Below, one piece after another: positions 28,861-38,340 of a stretch of 64,000 bases of DNA. The position numbers and the translations under genes were made by a program. The notes under the pieces are model-generated. The model did no database searches. It saw only the letters and a program-made list of their open reading frames with translations, and was not told where the DNA came from. How positions within the stretch are numbered: the stretch's first letter is position 1; each line of letters begins with the position of its first letter. Source of the DNA: Xanthomonas arboricola pv. guizotiae (lineage in GTDB: Bacteria > Pseudomonadota > Gammaproteobacteria > Xanthomonadales > Xanthomonadaceae); contig NZ_MDSK01000011.1 of the NCBI RefSeq assembly GCF_002940205.1, positions 62,001 through 126,000 on the forward strand. The letters are read 5' to 3'.

Positions 28861-30963
28861 TCACTCCGCGATAAACAGCGCGCGCACCGTGCCACGCGCC
28901 GCATCCAGCGAAAAATGCCGGGCCACGTTATGCAACCCGTTGTCGGCCAGGCGTTGCCACAGCGCCGCATCGCGATACAGGCGCACGATCGCTGCGGCGA
29001 AGGCCTCGGCATCGTCGGCCACGCAGACGTCCTCGCCGTCGCGTAGATGCATGCCTTCCACCGCACAGGTGGTGCCGACCACCGGTTGCCCGTGCGCCAT
29101 GCTCAGATTGATCTTGCCCTTGACGCCGGCGCCGAAGCGCAGCGGCGCCACCGCGATGCGTGCATTCTCCATGAACGGCAGCAGATCCGGCACATGCCCG
29201 TGCAATTGCACGCCGGGGCATTCGTCCGCCAGCAGTGTCAGCGCCGCCGGCATGTCCGCGCCGATGCAGTGGAAGACCACCTCCGGCAATTGCGCGCGCA
29301 CCTGCGGAAAGATCGCGCTGATGAACCACTGCACCGCATCCACATTGGGCGGATGCCGGAAGCCGCCGACGAACACCAGGTCGCGGCGTTGCGCGAAGCG
29401 GCGGCCGCTGCCGGCCACCTCATGCAGGTTGGAGAGCAGGGCGGTGCGGATCTGCGGTGCATCCGCCTGCAGCTGCGCCTGTTCGGCTGCCGAGACCAGC
29501 AGCGTGACATCGGTGGCGGCCATGATCTCCAGCTCGCGCAGGCGGGTGCGTTCGGCCGCGCGCAACAGGTTGGCATCGCCGGCCAGCGCGGCGCCGCGGC
29601 GCTCGCGCAGGTAATGCAGGTCGACGGTGTCGAACAGGGTGCGCGCCTGCGGGGCGTATTGTCTGAGCAGCGGCAGGCAGGCATGCGCAACGTGGTGACG
29701 CACCAGCAACACCACCGCAAACCGTGGGCCGTGCGTGCGCAGCCAGTTGCCGATGCCGTCCAGGAACGGCGCGTACCAGACTTCCACGCCCAGTTGCTGC
29801 AGTGCCTGCGTGTGCCGTCCGGCGTGTTCGCGGCGGGTCGGCACGAACACCACGTGCGCGCCCTCTTCGCATAGCAGGCGGATCAGATTGAACTGCCGCA
29901 ACGAGCCCGAGTCGCGGTCCGGTTGCGGCACGCATTCGTCCAGGATCAGCACCTGGCGTTGGCCACGATGCAGCAGCGCAGGGCCGGGGACCGTGCCGAC
30001 CGGCAGCTGCGTTGCCAGCGCCTGCTGCCACTTGTCGGCGAACACGCCTTGGTTGCGCACCTGGTACGCCTTCACCCCGGTGCGGGTGTCGGTGCCATTG
30101 CTGGTGCCCTCGTCGTGCACCACCACGCTGGCCGGCTGCACCAGCACCCGGTAGCCGGCGGCACGCACCGCAAACGCCAGGTCGGTGTCTTCGTAATACG
30201 CCGGCATGTAGCGGCGATCCAGCCCGCCCAGCGTCTGCAACAGCGCGCGTGGCAGCGCGATGGCCGCACCGGAGCAGTAGTCCATCGCACGCACATAGGC
30301 ATGGCGCGGATCGTCGGCCGATTCGAAGCGGCCGTAGCTCCAGGCGCTGCCGTCGGCGAACACCACGCCGCCGGATTCCTGCAGGCGTCCGTCCGGGTAC
30401 ACCAGCTGCGCGCCGACCAGCCCGGCGCCGGGGTGCTGGGCAAACGTGTCGATCAGCCGATCCAGCCAGCCGGGTTGCGGGATGGTGTCGTTGTTGAGCA
30501 GCACCACGTAGTCGCCGCGCGCCAGGGCGATGCCGTCGTTGCAGGCGGCGATGAAGCCGCCATTGCTGGCGCGCCGGTGGTAGTGCAGCCCTTGCACCAG
30601 CGGCAGCTGCGCCTGCGTGGCGTCGCTGCTGCCGTCGTCCACGACGATGATCTCCACCTCCAGCAGCGGCGGATGTGCTGCCAGTGCGCGCAGGCACGCC
30701 AGGGTGTGCGCGATGTGGTTGTAGACCGGAATCACCAGCGTCACCCGCGGGGCGTCGCTGTGCGGGACCGCAAACGCGGCAAACGGTACAGCCTCCGGCA
30801 ACCACAGCGGCGTGCCCAGCGCCACCGGCGGTGCCTGCGTATGCACGCGAATGCGCTGCCAGGTGGCGCGCCAGCCGCGTGTGCGCATGCTCGCCACGCT
30901 GCGGTGAATCAGCCCAAGCACGCGATTTAACAGATAGCGTGCATCGGCCAGGGACATCGACAT
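28861..30963 (-). CDS. Two-domain glycosyltransferase (GT2 + GT4-like)
   Basis: The 700-residue protein has two transferase domains. The first (about 70-310) is a GT-A GT2 domain: PRVTLVIPVYNHIAHTL, EIIVVDDGSSD, a nucleotide-sugar DXD equivalent LLNNDTIPQPG, and AYYEDTDLAFAVRAAGYRV. The second (about 350-690) is GT-B GT4-like, with RQVLILDECVPQPDRDSG, LVFVGGFRHPPNVDA and APLRFGAGVKGKINLSMAHGQPVVGT. No membrane segment is obvious. Such fusions assemble surface glycans such as O-antigen or capsule, or modify flagellin. There are no lipopolysaccharide genes next to it, so the substrate is unknown. Confidence 0.9.
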   Translation of the reverse strand: MSMSLADARYLLNRVLGLIHRSVASMRTRGWRATWQRIRVHTQAPPVALGTPLWLPEAVPFAAFAVPHSDAPRVTLVIPVYNHIAHTLACLRALAAHPPLLEVEIIVVDDGSSDATQAQLPLVQGLHYHRRASNGGFIAACNDGIALARGDYVVLLNNDTIPQPGWLDRLIDTFAQHPGAGLVGAQLVYPDGRLQESGGVVFADGSAWSYGRFESADDPRHAYVRAMDYCSGAAIALPRALLQTLGGLDRRYMPAYYEDTDLAFAVRAAGYRVLVQPASVVVHDEGTSNGTDTRTGVKAYQVRNQGVFADKWQQALATQLPVGTVPGPALLHRGQRQVLILDECVPQPDRDSGSLRQFNLIRLLCEEGAHVVFVPTRREHAGRHTQALQQLGVEVWYAPFLDGIGNWLRTHGPRFAVVLLVRHHVAHACLPLLRQYAPQARTLFDTVDLHYLRERRGAALAGDANLLRAAERTRLRELEIMAATDVTLLVSAAEQAQLQADAPQIRTALLSNLHEVAGSGRRFAQRRDLVFVGGFRHPPNVDAVQWFISAIFPQVRAQLPEVVFHCIGADMPAALTLLADECPGVQLHGHVPDLLPFMENARIAVAPLRFGAGVKGKINLSMAHGQPVVGTTCAVEGMHLRDGEDVCVADDAEAFAAAIVRLYRDAALWQRLADNGLHNVARHFSLDAARGTVRALFIAE

Positions 30964-31202
30964 TCCGTTGGAACTCCAGACGTGGCGTGGCGAAGAAAAC
31001 CCGGCGAGCAGTCGTCAGGCGGCGAGGACGGCGCAAGGCAAGCGCAGGGGACGCAGGGTACCTGCAGATACCGAAGACGGTCCGTGCCCGCTGACGGTGC
31101 GCGTGGCCGTTTTGTTAGCCGCGCTTAAGTCAGAGGGGCCGGCCGGCCACAACCACGACAGCGCTGCGCTAGACTCGCCGGACTCTACATTCTCGCATTC
31201 CT

Positions 31203-33647
31203 GTGCCCCGACGCCACGACAACGACGCTCCCGACGATTTCGAGGACGACTCCACCGAGCAAGGTTCCCGCTGGCAACGCAGGCTGATTGTCTGGGCTTT
31301 TGCGGCATTCGCGCTGGCGTTCGGTTTTCTGATTCCCTACACGGTGTATCTGAACAAGCAGGTCACCCAGCGGTTCGGCGAGCTGCGCTGGCAGATCCCG
31401 ACCCGCGTGTACGGGCGGCCGTTGGTGCTGGCACCCGGCAATGCGCTGGATGCGGCCACCTTGAAGACCGAGCTGGACGCCGCCTCGTACCGTGACGACG
31501 GGCAAGCCAGGCTGGCCGGCACCTACCAGCAGGACGGCAGCCGCTTCACCATCGCCAGCCGCGGTTATATCGATGTGGATGGGCGCGTGCCTGCGCGGCG
31601 GGTGGAAGTCAGCCTCTCCGGCGGGCGCGTGGCCAGCCTGCGCGACGCCGGCGACCGCAAGGCGCTCAAGAGTGCGCGGCTGGACCCGGCGCGCATCGCC
31701 ACGCTGTACGGGCAGAAGCAGGAAGAGCGCCGCCTGGTGCGCATGGAAGAAGTGCCTGAGCTGCTGGTCACCGGCCTGCAGGCGGTCGAGGACCGCGACT
31801 TCAACAGCCACCACGGCATCGATCTCAGCGGCATGGTGCGTGCGGCCTGGATCATGGCGCGCTCCGGCGGCCAGGTCCGCCAGGGCGCCAGCACCCTGAC
31901 CCAGCAGCTGGCGCGCAGCGGCCTGCTCGGCATCGGCAAGGAACAGACCCTCACCCGCAAGTTCAACGAAATTCTCTACGCAGTGATCATGGAGGCGCGT
32001 TACGACAAGCGCACCATCCTGGAGGCCTATCTCAACCAGGTCTATCTGGGCCAGCGCGGCGGGCAGGCGATCCATGGCGTGTCCTCGGGCGCGGAGCTGT
32101 GGTTCGGCCGCGAGCTCAATTCGATGACCACCGAGCAGATCGCCTTGCTGATCGGGCTGGTCAAGGGGCCGTCCTACTACGACCCGCGGCGCAACCCGGA
32201 GCGCGCGCTGGATCGGCGCAATTTCGTGCTGGGCAAGCTGCACGAAAACAACCTGATCGACGCGGCCGAATACAAGCGCGCGCTGGCCGCACCGCTGGGC
32301 GTGCCCACCGAGCCGGGCCTGGTCGCGGCCAACCGCTTCCCGGCCTATGTGGATCTGGTGCGGCGCCAGCTCGCGCACGATTACCCGGAAGGCGTGCTGC
32401 AGGGCGCCGGCATGAGCGTGCTCACCGGCATGTCGCCGTCCGCGCAGGCCTATGCCGAAGGCGCTGTCACCGGCACCATCAAGCGGCTGGACAACAAGAA
32501 GCGCCCACCGTTGCAGGCCGGCCTGGTGCTGACCGACGTGCATAACGGCGACGTGCTGGCGGTGGTCGGCAGCCGCGACGTGGCCAAGCCGGGCTTCAAC
32601 CGCGCGGTCGAAGCGCAGCGGCAGGTCGGCTCCCTGCTCAAGCCGTTCGTCTACCTGCTGGCGCTGGCCTCGCCGGACCGCTGGGCGCTGTCCAGCTGGG
32701 TCGACGATGCACCGGTGACGGTGCAGCTCAGCCGCGGCAAGACCTGGTCGCCGGGCAATTCCGACAACCGCAGTCACGGCACGGTGCGGCTGATCGATGC
32801 GCTGGCGCATTCCTACAACCAGGCCACGGTGCGCGTGGGCATGCAGGTCGGCCCGGAGCGCATCGCACAACTGATCCAGGTACTGGCCGGCATCAAGGCC
32901 GACAGCAATCCCTCGCTGATCCTCGGTGCCACCGACCAGAGCCCGTACGGCATGGCGCAGCTGTACCAGTTCCTGGCTGCCGGTGGCGAGATCCAGCCGC
33001 TGCACGCGGTGCGCGGCGTGCTCGATCCGCAGGGCAAGCTGCTCAAGCGCTACGACAAGACCCCGGCGCCGGCGCAGGAGGGCGATTCGGTGGCGGCCAA
33101 CCTGATCAGCATCGCCCTGCAGCAGGTGGTCAGCGGCGGCACTGCGCGGCAGTTGCTGGGCGATGGCCTGGGCCGGTTGTCGCCGGCCGGCAAGACCGGT
33201 ACCTCCAACGACGGCCGCGACAGCTGGTACGCCGGCTACACCGGCGACCACCTGGCGGTGATCTGGATGGGCAACGACCAGAACGAGCAGACCGGCCTGT
33301 ACGGCGCCACCGGCGCGATGCGGGTATGGTCGAGCATCTTCGCGCGGCTGCCGAGTGCGCCGTTGAAGGTCAGCGGCAAGGGCCTGGACTGGCAGTGGGT
33401 GGACGCGGCCGGTACCGGCGTGACCGATGCCGGCTGCCCGGGCGCGCGCCAGTTCCCGTTCGTGGTCGGCTTCACGCCGGCCTACGCCCCCTGTGCCGGC
33501 AATGCGCCGTCGATCGAAGGCGTGCCGGGCGATGCATCCGCGCCGGCCGAGCAATCCGGCGGTGGTGGCTGGCGTCGCTTCTTCGGCCTGGAAAAGAAGC
33601 CGGAAGACCCCGCGCCGGCACCCGCCGCGGCTGCACCTGCACGTTGA
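31203..33647 (+). CDS. mrcB: Penicillin-binding protein 1B (bifunctional transglycosylase/transpeptidase)
   Basis: PBP1B polymerises and crosslinks peptidoglycan at the inner membrane. The protein has 814 residues from a GTG start. A short cytoplasmic tail rich in Asp/Glu/Arg comes first, then TM at about 27-47 and a UB2H domain. GT51 follows with catalytic E196 in AVEDRDFNSHHG, and QGASTLTQQLARSGLLG. The transpeptidase has SLLK (S477, K480), SYNQ and KTGTSND (K664). The C-terminal extension ends in an Ala/Pro-rich tail. The gene is followed 13 bases later by a TPR-like lipoprotein, as in the PBP1B-LpoP pairs of pseudomonads. Confidence 0.95.
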   Translation: MPRRHDNDAPDDFEDDSTEQGSRWQRRLIVWAFAAFALAFGFLIPYTVYLNKQVTQRFGELRWQIPTRVYGRPLVLAPGNALDAATLKTELDAASYRDDGQARLAGTYQQDGSRFTIASRGYIDVDGRVPARRVEVSLSGGRVASLRDAGDRKALKSARLDPARIATLYGQKQEERRLVRMEEVPELLVTGLQAVEDRDFNSHHGIDLSGMVRAAWIMARSGGQVRQGASTLTQQLARSGLLGIGKEQTLTRKFNEILYAVIMEARYDKRTILEAYLNQVYLGQRGGQAIHGVSSGAELWFGRELNSMTTEQIALLIGLVKGPSYYDPRRNPERALDRRNFVLGKLHENNLIDAAEYKRALAAPLGVPTEPGLVAANRFPAYVDLVRRQLAHDYPEGVLQGAGMSVLTGMSPSAQAYAEGAVTGTIKRLDNKKRPPLQAGLVLTDVHNGDVLAVVGSRDVAKPGFNRAVEAQRQVGSLLKPFVYLLALASPDRWALSSWVDDAPVTVQLSRGKTWSPGNSDNRSHGTVRLIDALAHSYNQATVRVGMQVGPERIAQLIQVLAGIKADSNPSLILGATDQSPYGMAQLYQFLAAGGEIQPLHAVRGVLDPQGKLLKRYDKTPAPAQEGDSVAANLISIALQQVVSGGTARQLLGDGLGRLSPAGKTGTSNDGRDSWYAGYTGDHLAVIWMGNDQNEQTGLYGATGAMRVWSSIFARLPSAPLKVSGKGLDWQWVDAAGTGVTDAGCPGARQFPFVVGFTPAYAPCAGNAPSIEGVPGDASAPAEQSGGGGWRRFFGLEKKPEDPAPAPAAAAPAR

Positions 33648-33660
33648 CTGGAGTGACCCG

Positions 33661-34185
33661 ATGAACCGACTGCACCGTTTGCTTGCCCTCGCTGGCGTGT
33701 CTGCCGCGCTCACCGCCTGCGTCAGCGCGCCCCCCTTGCCGCCGCCGGCCCCGGTGGACCCGACCACGCCGACCCAGCGGCTGCTGCTGATCGAACGCGA
33801 GGCCGGCGTCGACGATACCGAGCTGTCGGTGCAGCCATTGCGCGACCCGCAGGTGGACGATCTGCGCGAGACCGCCAAGAGCAGGCGCCAGGCCGGCGAC
33901 CTGGCCGGCGCGGCGGCGTCGCTGGATCAGGCCGTGGGCCTGGTCTCCGGCGATCCTGCCATCCTGCAGGAGCGTGCCGAAGTGGCGGTGCTGCAGGCCG
34001 ACTGGCCCGCCGCCGAGCGTTTCGCCAAGCAGGCCATCGAACTGGGCTCCAAGACCGGGCCGCTGTGCCGTCGGCACTGGGCCACCATCGAACAGTCGCG
34101 GCTGGCACGCGGCGAGAAGGAGAACGCCGCCTCGGCCAAGTCGCAGATCGCCGGGTGCACGGTGCCGGGCGTGAAACGCTACTGA
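33661..34185 (+). CDS. TPR-like lipoprotein, probable PBP1B activator
   Basis: The protein has 174 residues with signal peptide MNRLHRLLALAGVSAALTAC and lipidated Cys20, then a Pro-rich linker (SAPPLPPPAPVDP) and two or three TPR-type helical repeats (RRQAGDLAGAAASLDQAVGLV; WPAAERFAKQAIELGSKTG). GGAG is spaced 9 bases ahead of the ATG, 13 bases after mrcB. A lipoprotein with TPR repeats downstream of mrcB activates PBP1b in Pseudomonas (LpoP). Position, anchor and repeats agree, but homology was not searched. It may instead have another envelope role. Confidence 0.85.
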   Translation: MNRLHRLLALAGVSAALTACVSAPPLPPPAPVDPTTPTQRLLLIEREAGVDDTELSVQPLRDPQVDDLRETAKSRRQAGDLAGAAASLDQAVGLVSGDPAILQERAEVAVLQADWPAAERFAKQAIELGSKTGPLCRRHWATIEQSRLARGEKENAASAKSQIAGCTVPGVKRY

Positions 34186-34437
34186 GCGCGGCCAGGACGC
34201 CGGCTGCGCCTGCTGCACGACGGGCGCGGCGAGCGTGATGCGGCCTGTCAGTTTCGCGCACCTGCTCGACGCGAGCCGTCCGTTCCCGCGCGCGACCGTC
34301 AGCGGCGCCACGCGGCCATCTTGGCGCGTAAACGCCGGCTGCGCGGCCAGTGCCGCCGCCGGCCCACCGGCGCAACCCAGGCAGCGGCAGCGCGCACGCG
34401 CTAGGCTGTCGCGCTTCCTGCCCCAGCTTCCGGTCCC

Positions 34438-36444
34438 ATGTCCCAACTTGCCACTGCCAGCATCGAGGCGCTCAGCGAGGGCGGGGCGCTTGCGCGTCAG
34501 CTCGATGCGTTCGCGCCACGTGCCGCGCAGTTGCGCCTGACCGGCGCCATTGCCGAGGCGTTGGAGGCGCGCGAGGTGCTGCTGGCCGAAGCCGGCACCG
34601 GCACCGGCAAGACCTACGCCTACCTGGTGCCGGCATTGCTGTCGGGGCTGAAGACCATCGTCTCCACCGGCACACGCGCATTGCAGGACCAGTTGTTCCA
34701 TCGCGACCTGCCGCGCGTGCGCGCCGCGCTCGGCATCGGCCTGCGCAGCGCGCTGCTGAAGGGCCGCGCGAACTATCTGTGCAAGTACCGCACTCAGCAG
34801 GCGCGCGGTGAGCCGCGCTTTGCCACGCCCGAGCAGGTCTCGCAGTTCCAGCGCATCGTGGCCTGGAGCGGGCGCACCCAATTCGGCGACATGGCGGAGC
34901 TGGAAGCCTTGCCGGACGACTCGCCGCTGCTGCCGCTGGTGACCTCCACCGTCGACAACTGCCTGGGCACCGAATGCCCGTTCTACAGCGAGTGTTTTGT
35001 GGTGCAGGCGCGCCAGCGCGCGCAGGCGGCCGATCTGGTGGTGGTCAACCACCATCTGCTGCTGGCCGACCTGGCGCTCAAGCAGGAAGGCTTCGGCGAG
35101 ATCCTGCCCGGCGCGCAGGCCTTCGTCATCGACGAAGCGCATCAGCTGCCGGAGCTGGCGGCGAACTTCTTCGGCGAGAGTTTCGGCATGCGGCCGTGGC
35201 AGGAACTGGCGCGCGACTGCATGGTCGAAGCGCGCCTGGTTGCCGGTGCGCAGGCCAGCCTGCAGGAGCCGATCCTCGCCCTGGACGAGGCTCTGCGCGG
35301 CCTGCGTGCGGGCATGGAGGGCCTGCCGTCACGCGGCACCCAATGGCGTGCGCTGGCCAAGCCGCAGGTGCGCGAGGGTTTCGATGCGGTGCTGTCGTCG
35401 CTGGCGCGGCTGGGCGAGGCCCTGCTGCCGTTGCGCGAGGCCTCGCCCGGGTTCGATGGCTGTAGTGCACGTGCGCAGGAAGCGCTGGCGCGGCTGTCGC
35501 GGTGGCTGGGCGAGGATGCGCCGGTGGCGGATTTCGACCAGGAGCTGCCGGACACCGTCGACAACGATGTGCTGTGGTACGAACTCAGCCCGCGTGGATT
35601 CCGTTGCCAGCGCACGCCGCTGGATGTGTCCGGCCCGCTGCGCGAGCACCGCGAAAAATCGCATGCGGCCTGGGTGTTCACTTCGGCCACATTGGCGGTG
35701 GGCGGCGAGTTCGACCACATCGCGCAGCGCCTGGGCCTGAGCGATCCGGTGACCTTGCTGCAACCCAGCCCGTTCGACTGGGCGCGCCAGGCACTGTGCT
35801 ACCTGCCGCCGCATCTGCCCGATCCTGCCGCACGCGGATTCGGCACCGCGCTGATCGCGGCGCTGATGCCGGTGCTGGACGCCTCCAATGGCCGCGCGTT
35901 CCTGTTGTTCGCCTCGCACCGCGCGCTGCGCGAGGCGGCCGACGCATTGCGCGGCGCGCCGTGGCCGCTGTTCGTGCAGGGCGAGGCGCCGCGTGCCACC
36001 TTGCTGCAGCGTTTCCGCACTTCCGGCAACGGCGTGCTGCTGGGCTCGGCCAGCTTCCGCGAGGGCGTGGACGTGGTCGGCGATGCCTTGAGCGTGGTGG
36101 TGATCGACAAGCTGCCGTTCGCCGCACCCGACGACCCGGTGTTCGAAGCGCGCCTGGATGCGATCCGCCGCGACGGCGGCAACCCGTTCCGCGACGAGCA
36201 GTTGCCGCAGGCGGTGATCGCGCTCAAGCAGGGCGTGGGCCGGCTGATCCGCAGCGAGACCGATCGTGGCGTGCTGGTGCTGTGCGACCCGCGCCTGGTG
36301 AACAAGGGCTACGGCCGCACCTTCATGCAGTCGCTGCCGCCGTTTGCGCGCACCCGCGAGATCGGCGACGTGCGCGCGTTCTTTGGCGTCGCCGAGCCGG
36401 TGGGCGACAATGGCGTGCTCGCGTTGCCGTTCGGCGACGCCTGA
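34438..36444 (+). CDS. DinG/YoaA-type ATP-dependent DNA helicase
   Basis: This is an XPD-like superfamily 2 helicase of 668 residues. Walker A EAGTGTGKT is at 51-59 and Walker B is VIDEAHQLPE. The 4Fe-4S cysteines lie in CKYRT, CLGTECPFY and SECFVV. The C-terminal half has LLGSASFREGVDVVGD and QGVGRLIRSETDRGVL. The spacing fits YoaA or DinG, 5'-3' helicases that resolve R-loops, G-quadruplexes or forked structures. A 252-base GC-rich gap (34186-34437) precedes it and holds no gene I can support. It lies directly upstream of tsaB with only 29 bases between. Confidence 0.92.
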   Translation: MSQLATASIEALSEGGALARQLDAFAPRAAQLRLTGAIAEALEAREVLLAEAGTGTGKTYAYLVPALLSGLKTIVSTGTRALQDQLFHRDLPRVRAALGIGLRSALLKGRANYLCKYRTQQARGEPRFATPEQVSQFQRIVAWSGRTQFGDMAELEALPDDSPLLPLVTSTVDNCLGTECPFYSECFVVQARQRAQAADLVVVNHHLLLADLALKQEGFGEILPGAQAFVIDEAHQLPELAANFFGESFGMRPWQELARDCMVEARLVAGAQASLQEPILALDEALRGLRAGMEGLPSRGTQWRALAKPQVREGFDAVLSSLARLGEALLPLREASPGFDGCSARAQEALARLSRWLGEDAPVADFDQELPDTVDNDVLWYELSPRGFRCQRTPLDVSGPLREHREKSHAAWVFTSATLAVGGEFDHIAQRLGLSDPVTLLQPSPFDWARQALCYLPPHLPDPAARGFGTALIAALMPVLDASNGRAFLLFASHRALREAADALRGAPWPLFVQGEAPRATLLQRFRTSGNGVLLGSASFREGVDVVGDALSVVVIDKLPFAAPDDPVFEARLDAIRRDGGNPFRDEQLPQAVIALKQGVGRLIRSETDRGVLVLCDPRLVNKGYGRTFMQSLPPFARTREIGDVRAFFGVAEPVGDNGVLALPFGDA

Positions 36445-36473
36445 GCTTTCTCCTTCCTGCCTGCGGTCCTGCC

Positions 36474-37193
36474 ATGAAAGTCCTCGCGTTCGAGACCTCC
36501 ACCGAAGCCTGTTCCGTCGCGCTGCACGTGGATGGCCGCGTGCTGGAGCGCTTCGAACTGGCGCCGCGTCGCCATGCCGAACTGGCGCTGCCGTGGGCCG
36601 GGCAACTGCTGGCCGACGCCGGCATTGCGCGCCGCCAGCTCGACGCGATTGCGGTCGGTCGTGGCCCGGGCGCCTTCACCGGCGTGCGGCTGGCGATCGG
36701 CATTGCGCAGGGCATCGCGCTGGGCCTGGACGTGCCGGTGCTGGCGGTGTCCACGCTGCAGGTGCTGGCCCTGCGCGCGCCCGCCGAGGCGACGCAGGTG
36801 CTGGCCTGCATCGATGCGCGCATGGGCGAGGTGTATGCCGGCGTCTTCGCGCGCGCTGGCGACGTGCTGCGCGAGCTGGTGCCGGAAGTGGTCTGCGCAC
36901 CGCAGGAATGCCTCGTGCCGGACGCGCTGCAGCGCTTTGCCGGTGTCGGCAGCGGATTCGCCGCTGCCGAGGCAGTGCTGCAACAACGCTTTGCGACCCG
37001 GCTGAGCAGCATCGATGCCGCCGCATTGCCGCATGCCGCCGACCTGCTGACGCTGGCCGTGCCCGCGCTGCTGCGCGGCGAAGGCGTGGCGCCGGAGCGG
37101 GTGGAACCGGCCTATCTGCGCGACAACGTGGCGCTGACCCTGCTCGAGCAGCAGGCCGCGCGCGCAGCCAAGGCCGCCGGCACCGCGCCATGA
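36474..37193 (+). CDS. tsaB: tRNA N6-threonylcarbamoyladenosine complex protein TsaB
   Basis: TsaB is a scaffold partner of TsaD in making t6A37 in ANN-reading tRNAs, and it is essential. The 239-residue product opens MKVLAFETSTEACSVAL and has the ASKHA motif VGRGPGAFTGVRLAIGIAQGIALG, which binds TsaD. It is 240 codons, normal for the family. It is downstream of the DinG-type gene, and its stop overlaps by ATGA the start of an ADP-ribosylglycohydrolase remnant. Confidence 0.95.
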   Translation: MKVLAFETSTEACSVALHVDGRVLERFELAPRRHAELALPWAGQLLADAGIARRQLDAIAVGRGPGAFTGVRLAIGIAQGIALGLDVPVLAVSTLQVLALRAPAEATQVLACIDARMGEVYAGVFARAGDVLRELVPEVVCAPQECLVPDALQRFAGVGSGFAAAEAVLQQRFATRLSSIDAAALPHAADLLTLAVPALLRGEGVAPERVEPAYLRDNVALTLLEQQAARAAKAAGTAP

Positions 37194-37430
37194 CCGATGA
37201 ATTGCAGCGCGCGCGTTTCCGCGGCTGTCTGCTGGGCCTGGCGGTGGGCGATGCGCTCGGCACCACCGACAGTTCGCGCACCATGCATGCCGCTGACGAA
37301 GCGCTGGATGCCTGCCGGCTGTTCGCTTTCCAGTTGCGTGCCGCGTTGCTCGGCGGACAGCGCCAGCAGGTGTTGCAGACCCGCTGCGAAGGGCTGTCGA
37401 CACCGGCGCTGCGTGCGTTGTCGGTGCGCG
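37190..37430 (+). pseudogene. Remnant of an ADP-ribosylglycohydrolase family gene
   Basis: An ATG at 37190 overlaps the tsaB stop as ATGA. The first 26 codons match the family's opening (RFRGCLLGLAVGDALGTT), which precedes the metal-binding residues. The frame then jumps to DSSRTMHAADEALDACRLFAFQLRAALLGG. This is typical of the family's middle section (SxxTHxAxExxDACR), so roughly 70 residues between are missing. After about 37430 family similarity stops and the frame runs into DNA antisense to tonB. An ADP-ribose binding fold cannot be built from this. The start and operon position survive. Confidence 0.65.
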
Positions 37431-37437
37431 ACCATGA

Positions 37438-37457
37438 CGCGTCCCTGTCGGGACGCG
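37438..37457 (-). terminator. Hairpin downstream of tonB
   Basis: CGCGTCCC (37438-37445) and GGGACGCG (37450-37457) form an 8-base perfect stem with a 4-base loop. It begins 8 bases after the tonB stop codon on the minus strand. There is no clear T-tract, so it may be an imperfect rho-independent terminator or a 3' stabilising stem. Confidence 0.55.
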
Positions 37458-37464
37458 CGACGGC

Positions 37465-38340
37465 TCAACGATCGTCGTGCAGCTCGCCGCCGGGCAGGAA
37501 CAGCCAGGTGCGTGTGACCTGCAGGATGTCCACGTCGTCCTTGGTCCGGGGCAGTGGCGGGAACGGCTGCGCCAGCTGCACCACCCGCAGCGCTGCCGCA
37601 TCCAGCGCCGGGGTGCCGCTGGAGACCAGCACGCGGCTGCTTTCCACGCTGCCGTCGCGGCGCACGCCCACGCTGATCACCACCTTGCCGCCGAGTCGGC
37701 GCCGGCGCGCCTCGTCCGGGTAATTGAGATTGCCGACGCGCTCGGCACGGTCCACCCACGCACGCAGGTAGTTGGCGTAGGCGTATTCGCGGGTACTGGC
37801 CGAGACGAACTTGCGATTGGGGCGCTTGGCATATTGCTCCGAGCGCAGATGCACCTCGGCGGCGAGCCGGGCCATTTCCGCGTCGCGCTGCACGCGTTGC
37901 GCATCGGTGGGCGAGGGCAGGTCGGTCTGCGGATTCGGCTGCGGCGTTGGCACGGCCTGCTCGCCGCGGCGGCTGGCCACCACGCGGGTCTGGGTCGGCT
38001 CCGGCGCCTGCAGCGTGGTCGCACGCTGCGCCTGCGGTGCCAGCCCGCTGCGGTCCTGCGGCACCACCCCGGGCTGGCTGTCGCGCGGGCGTTGCGCGGT
38101 GGCGTGATTGCCGCCGCCCTGCTGGTTGGCCTGGGCCAGGAAATCGGCCTGCCTGGGCGTCAGCGGGGTGCTGGTCTGGCTGAAGATCACATCCAGCGTC
38201 GGCACCAGCGGTGCGTCCTCGCTGACCGCAAACCCTACGCCCAGGATCAGCACGCCGTGCAGCAGCAGCGAGATCACCAGCGTCGCGGTCAGCCGGCGGC
38301 GCTCGTCCATGGGAGCCGGCAGTGCCGCGGCCGCGCTCAT
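37465..38340 (-). CDS. tonB: TonB family energy-transducing protein
   Basis: The 291-residue protein has a short cytoplasmic N terminus, one TM at about 18-38 (TATLVISLLLHGVLILGVGF), and a Gln/Pro-rich periplasmic linker. The C-terminal TonB domain has the family motif RRRLGGKVVISVGVRRDGSVESSRVLVSSGTPALDAAAL, in pieces YPDEARRR, VVISVGV and GTPALDAAALRVV. TonB transfers proton-motive-force energy to outer-membrane receptors such as the one at 15159. Its start overlaps the gshB stop by ATGA, so it is translated after gshB. Confidence 0.9.
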   Translation of the reverse strand: MSAAAALPAPMDERRRLTATLVISLLLHGVLILGVGFAVSEDAPLVPTLDVIFSQTSTPLTPRQADFLAQANQQGGGNHATAQRPRDSQPGVVPQDRSGLAPQAQRATTLQAPEPTQTRVVASRRGEQAVPTPQPNPQTDLPSPTDAQRVQRDAEMARLAAEVHLRSEQYAKRPNRKFVSASTREYAYANYLRAWVDRAERVGNLNYPDEARRRRLGGKVVISVGVRRDGSVESSRVLVSSGTPALDAAALRVVQLAQPFPPLPRTKDDVDILQVTRTWLFLPGGELHDDR

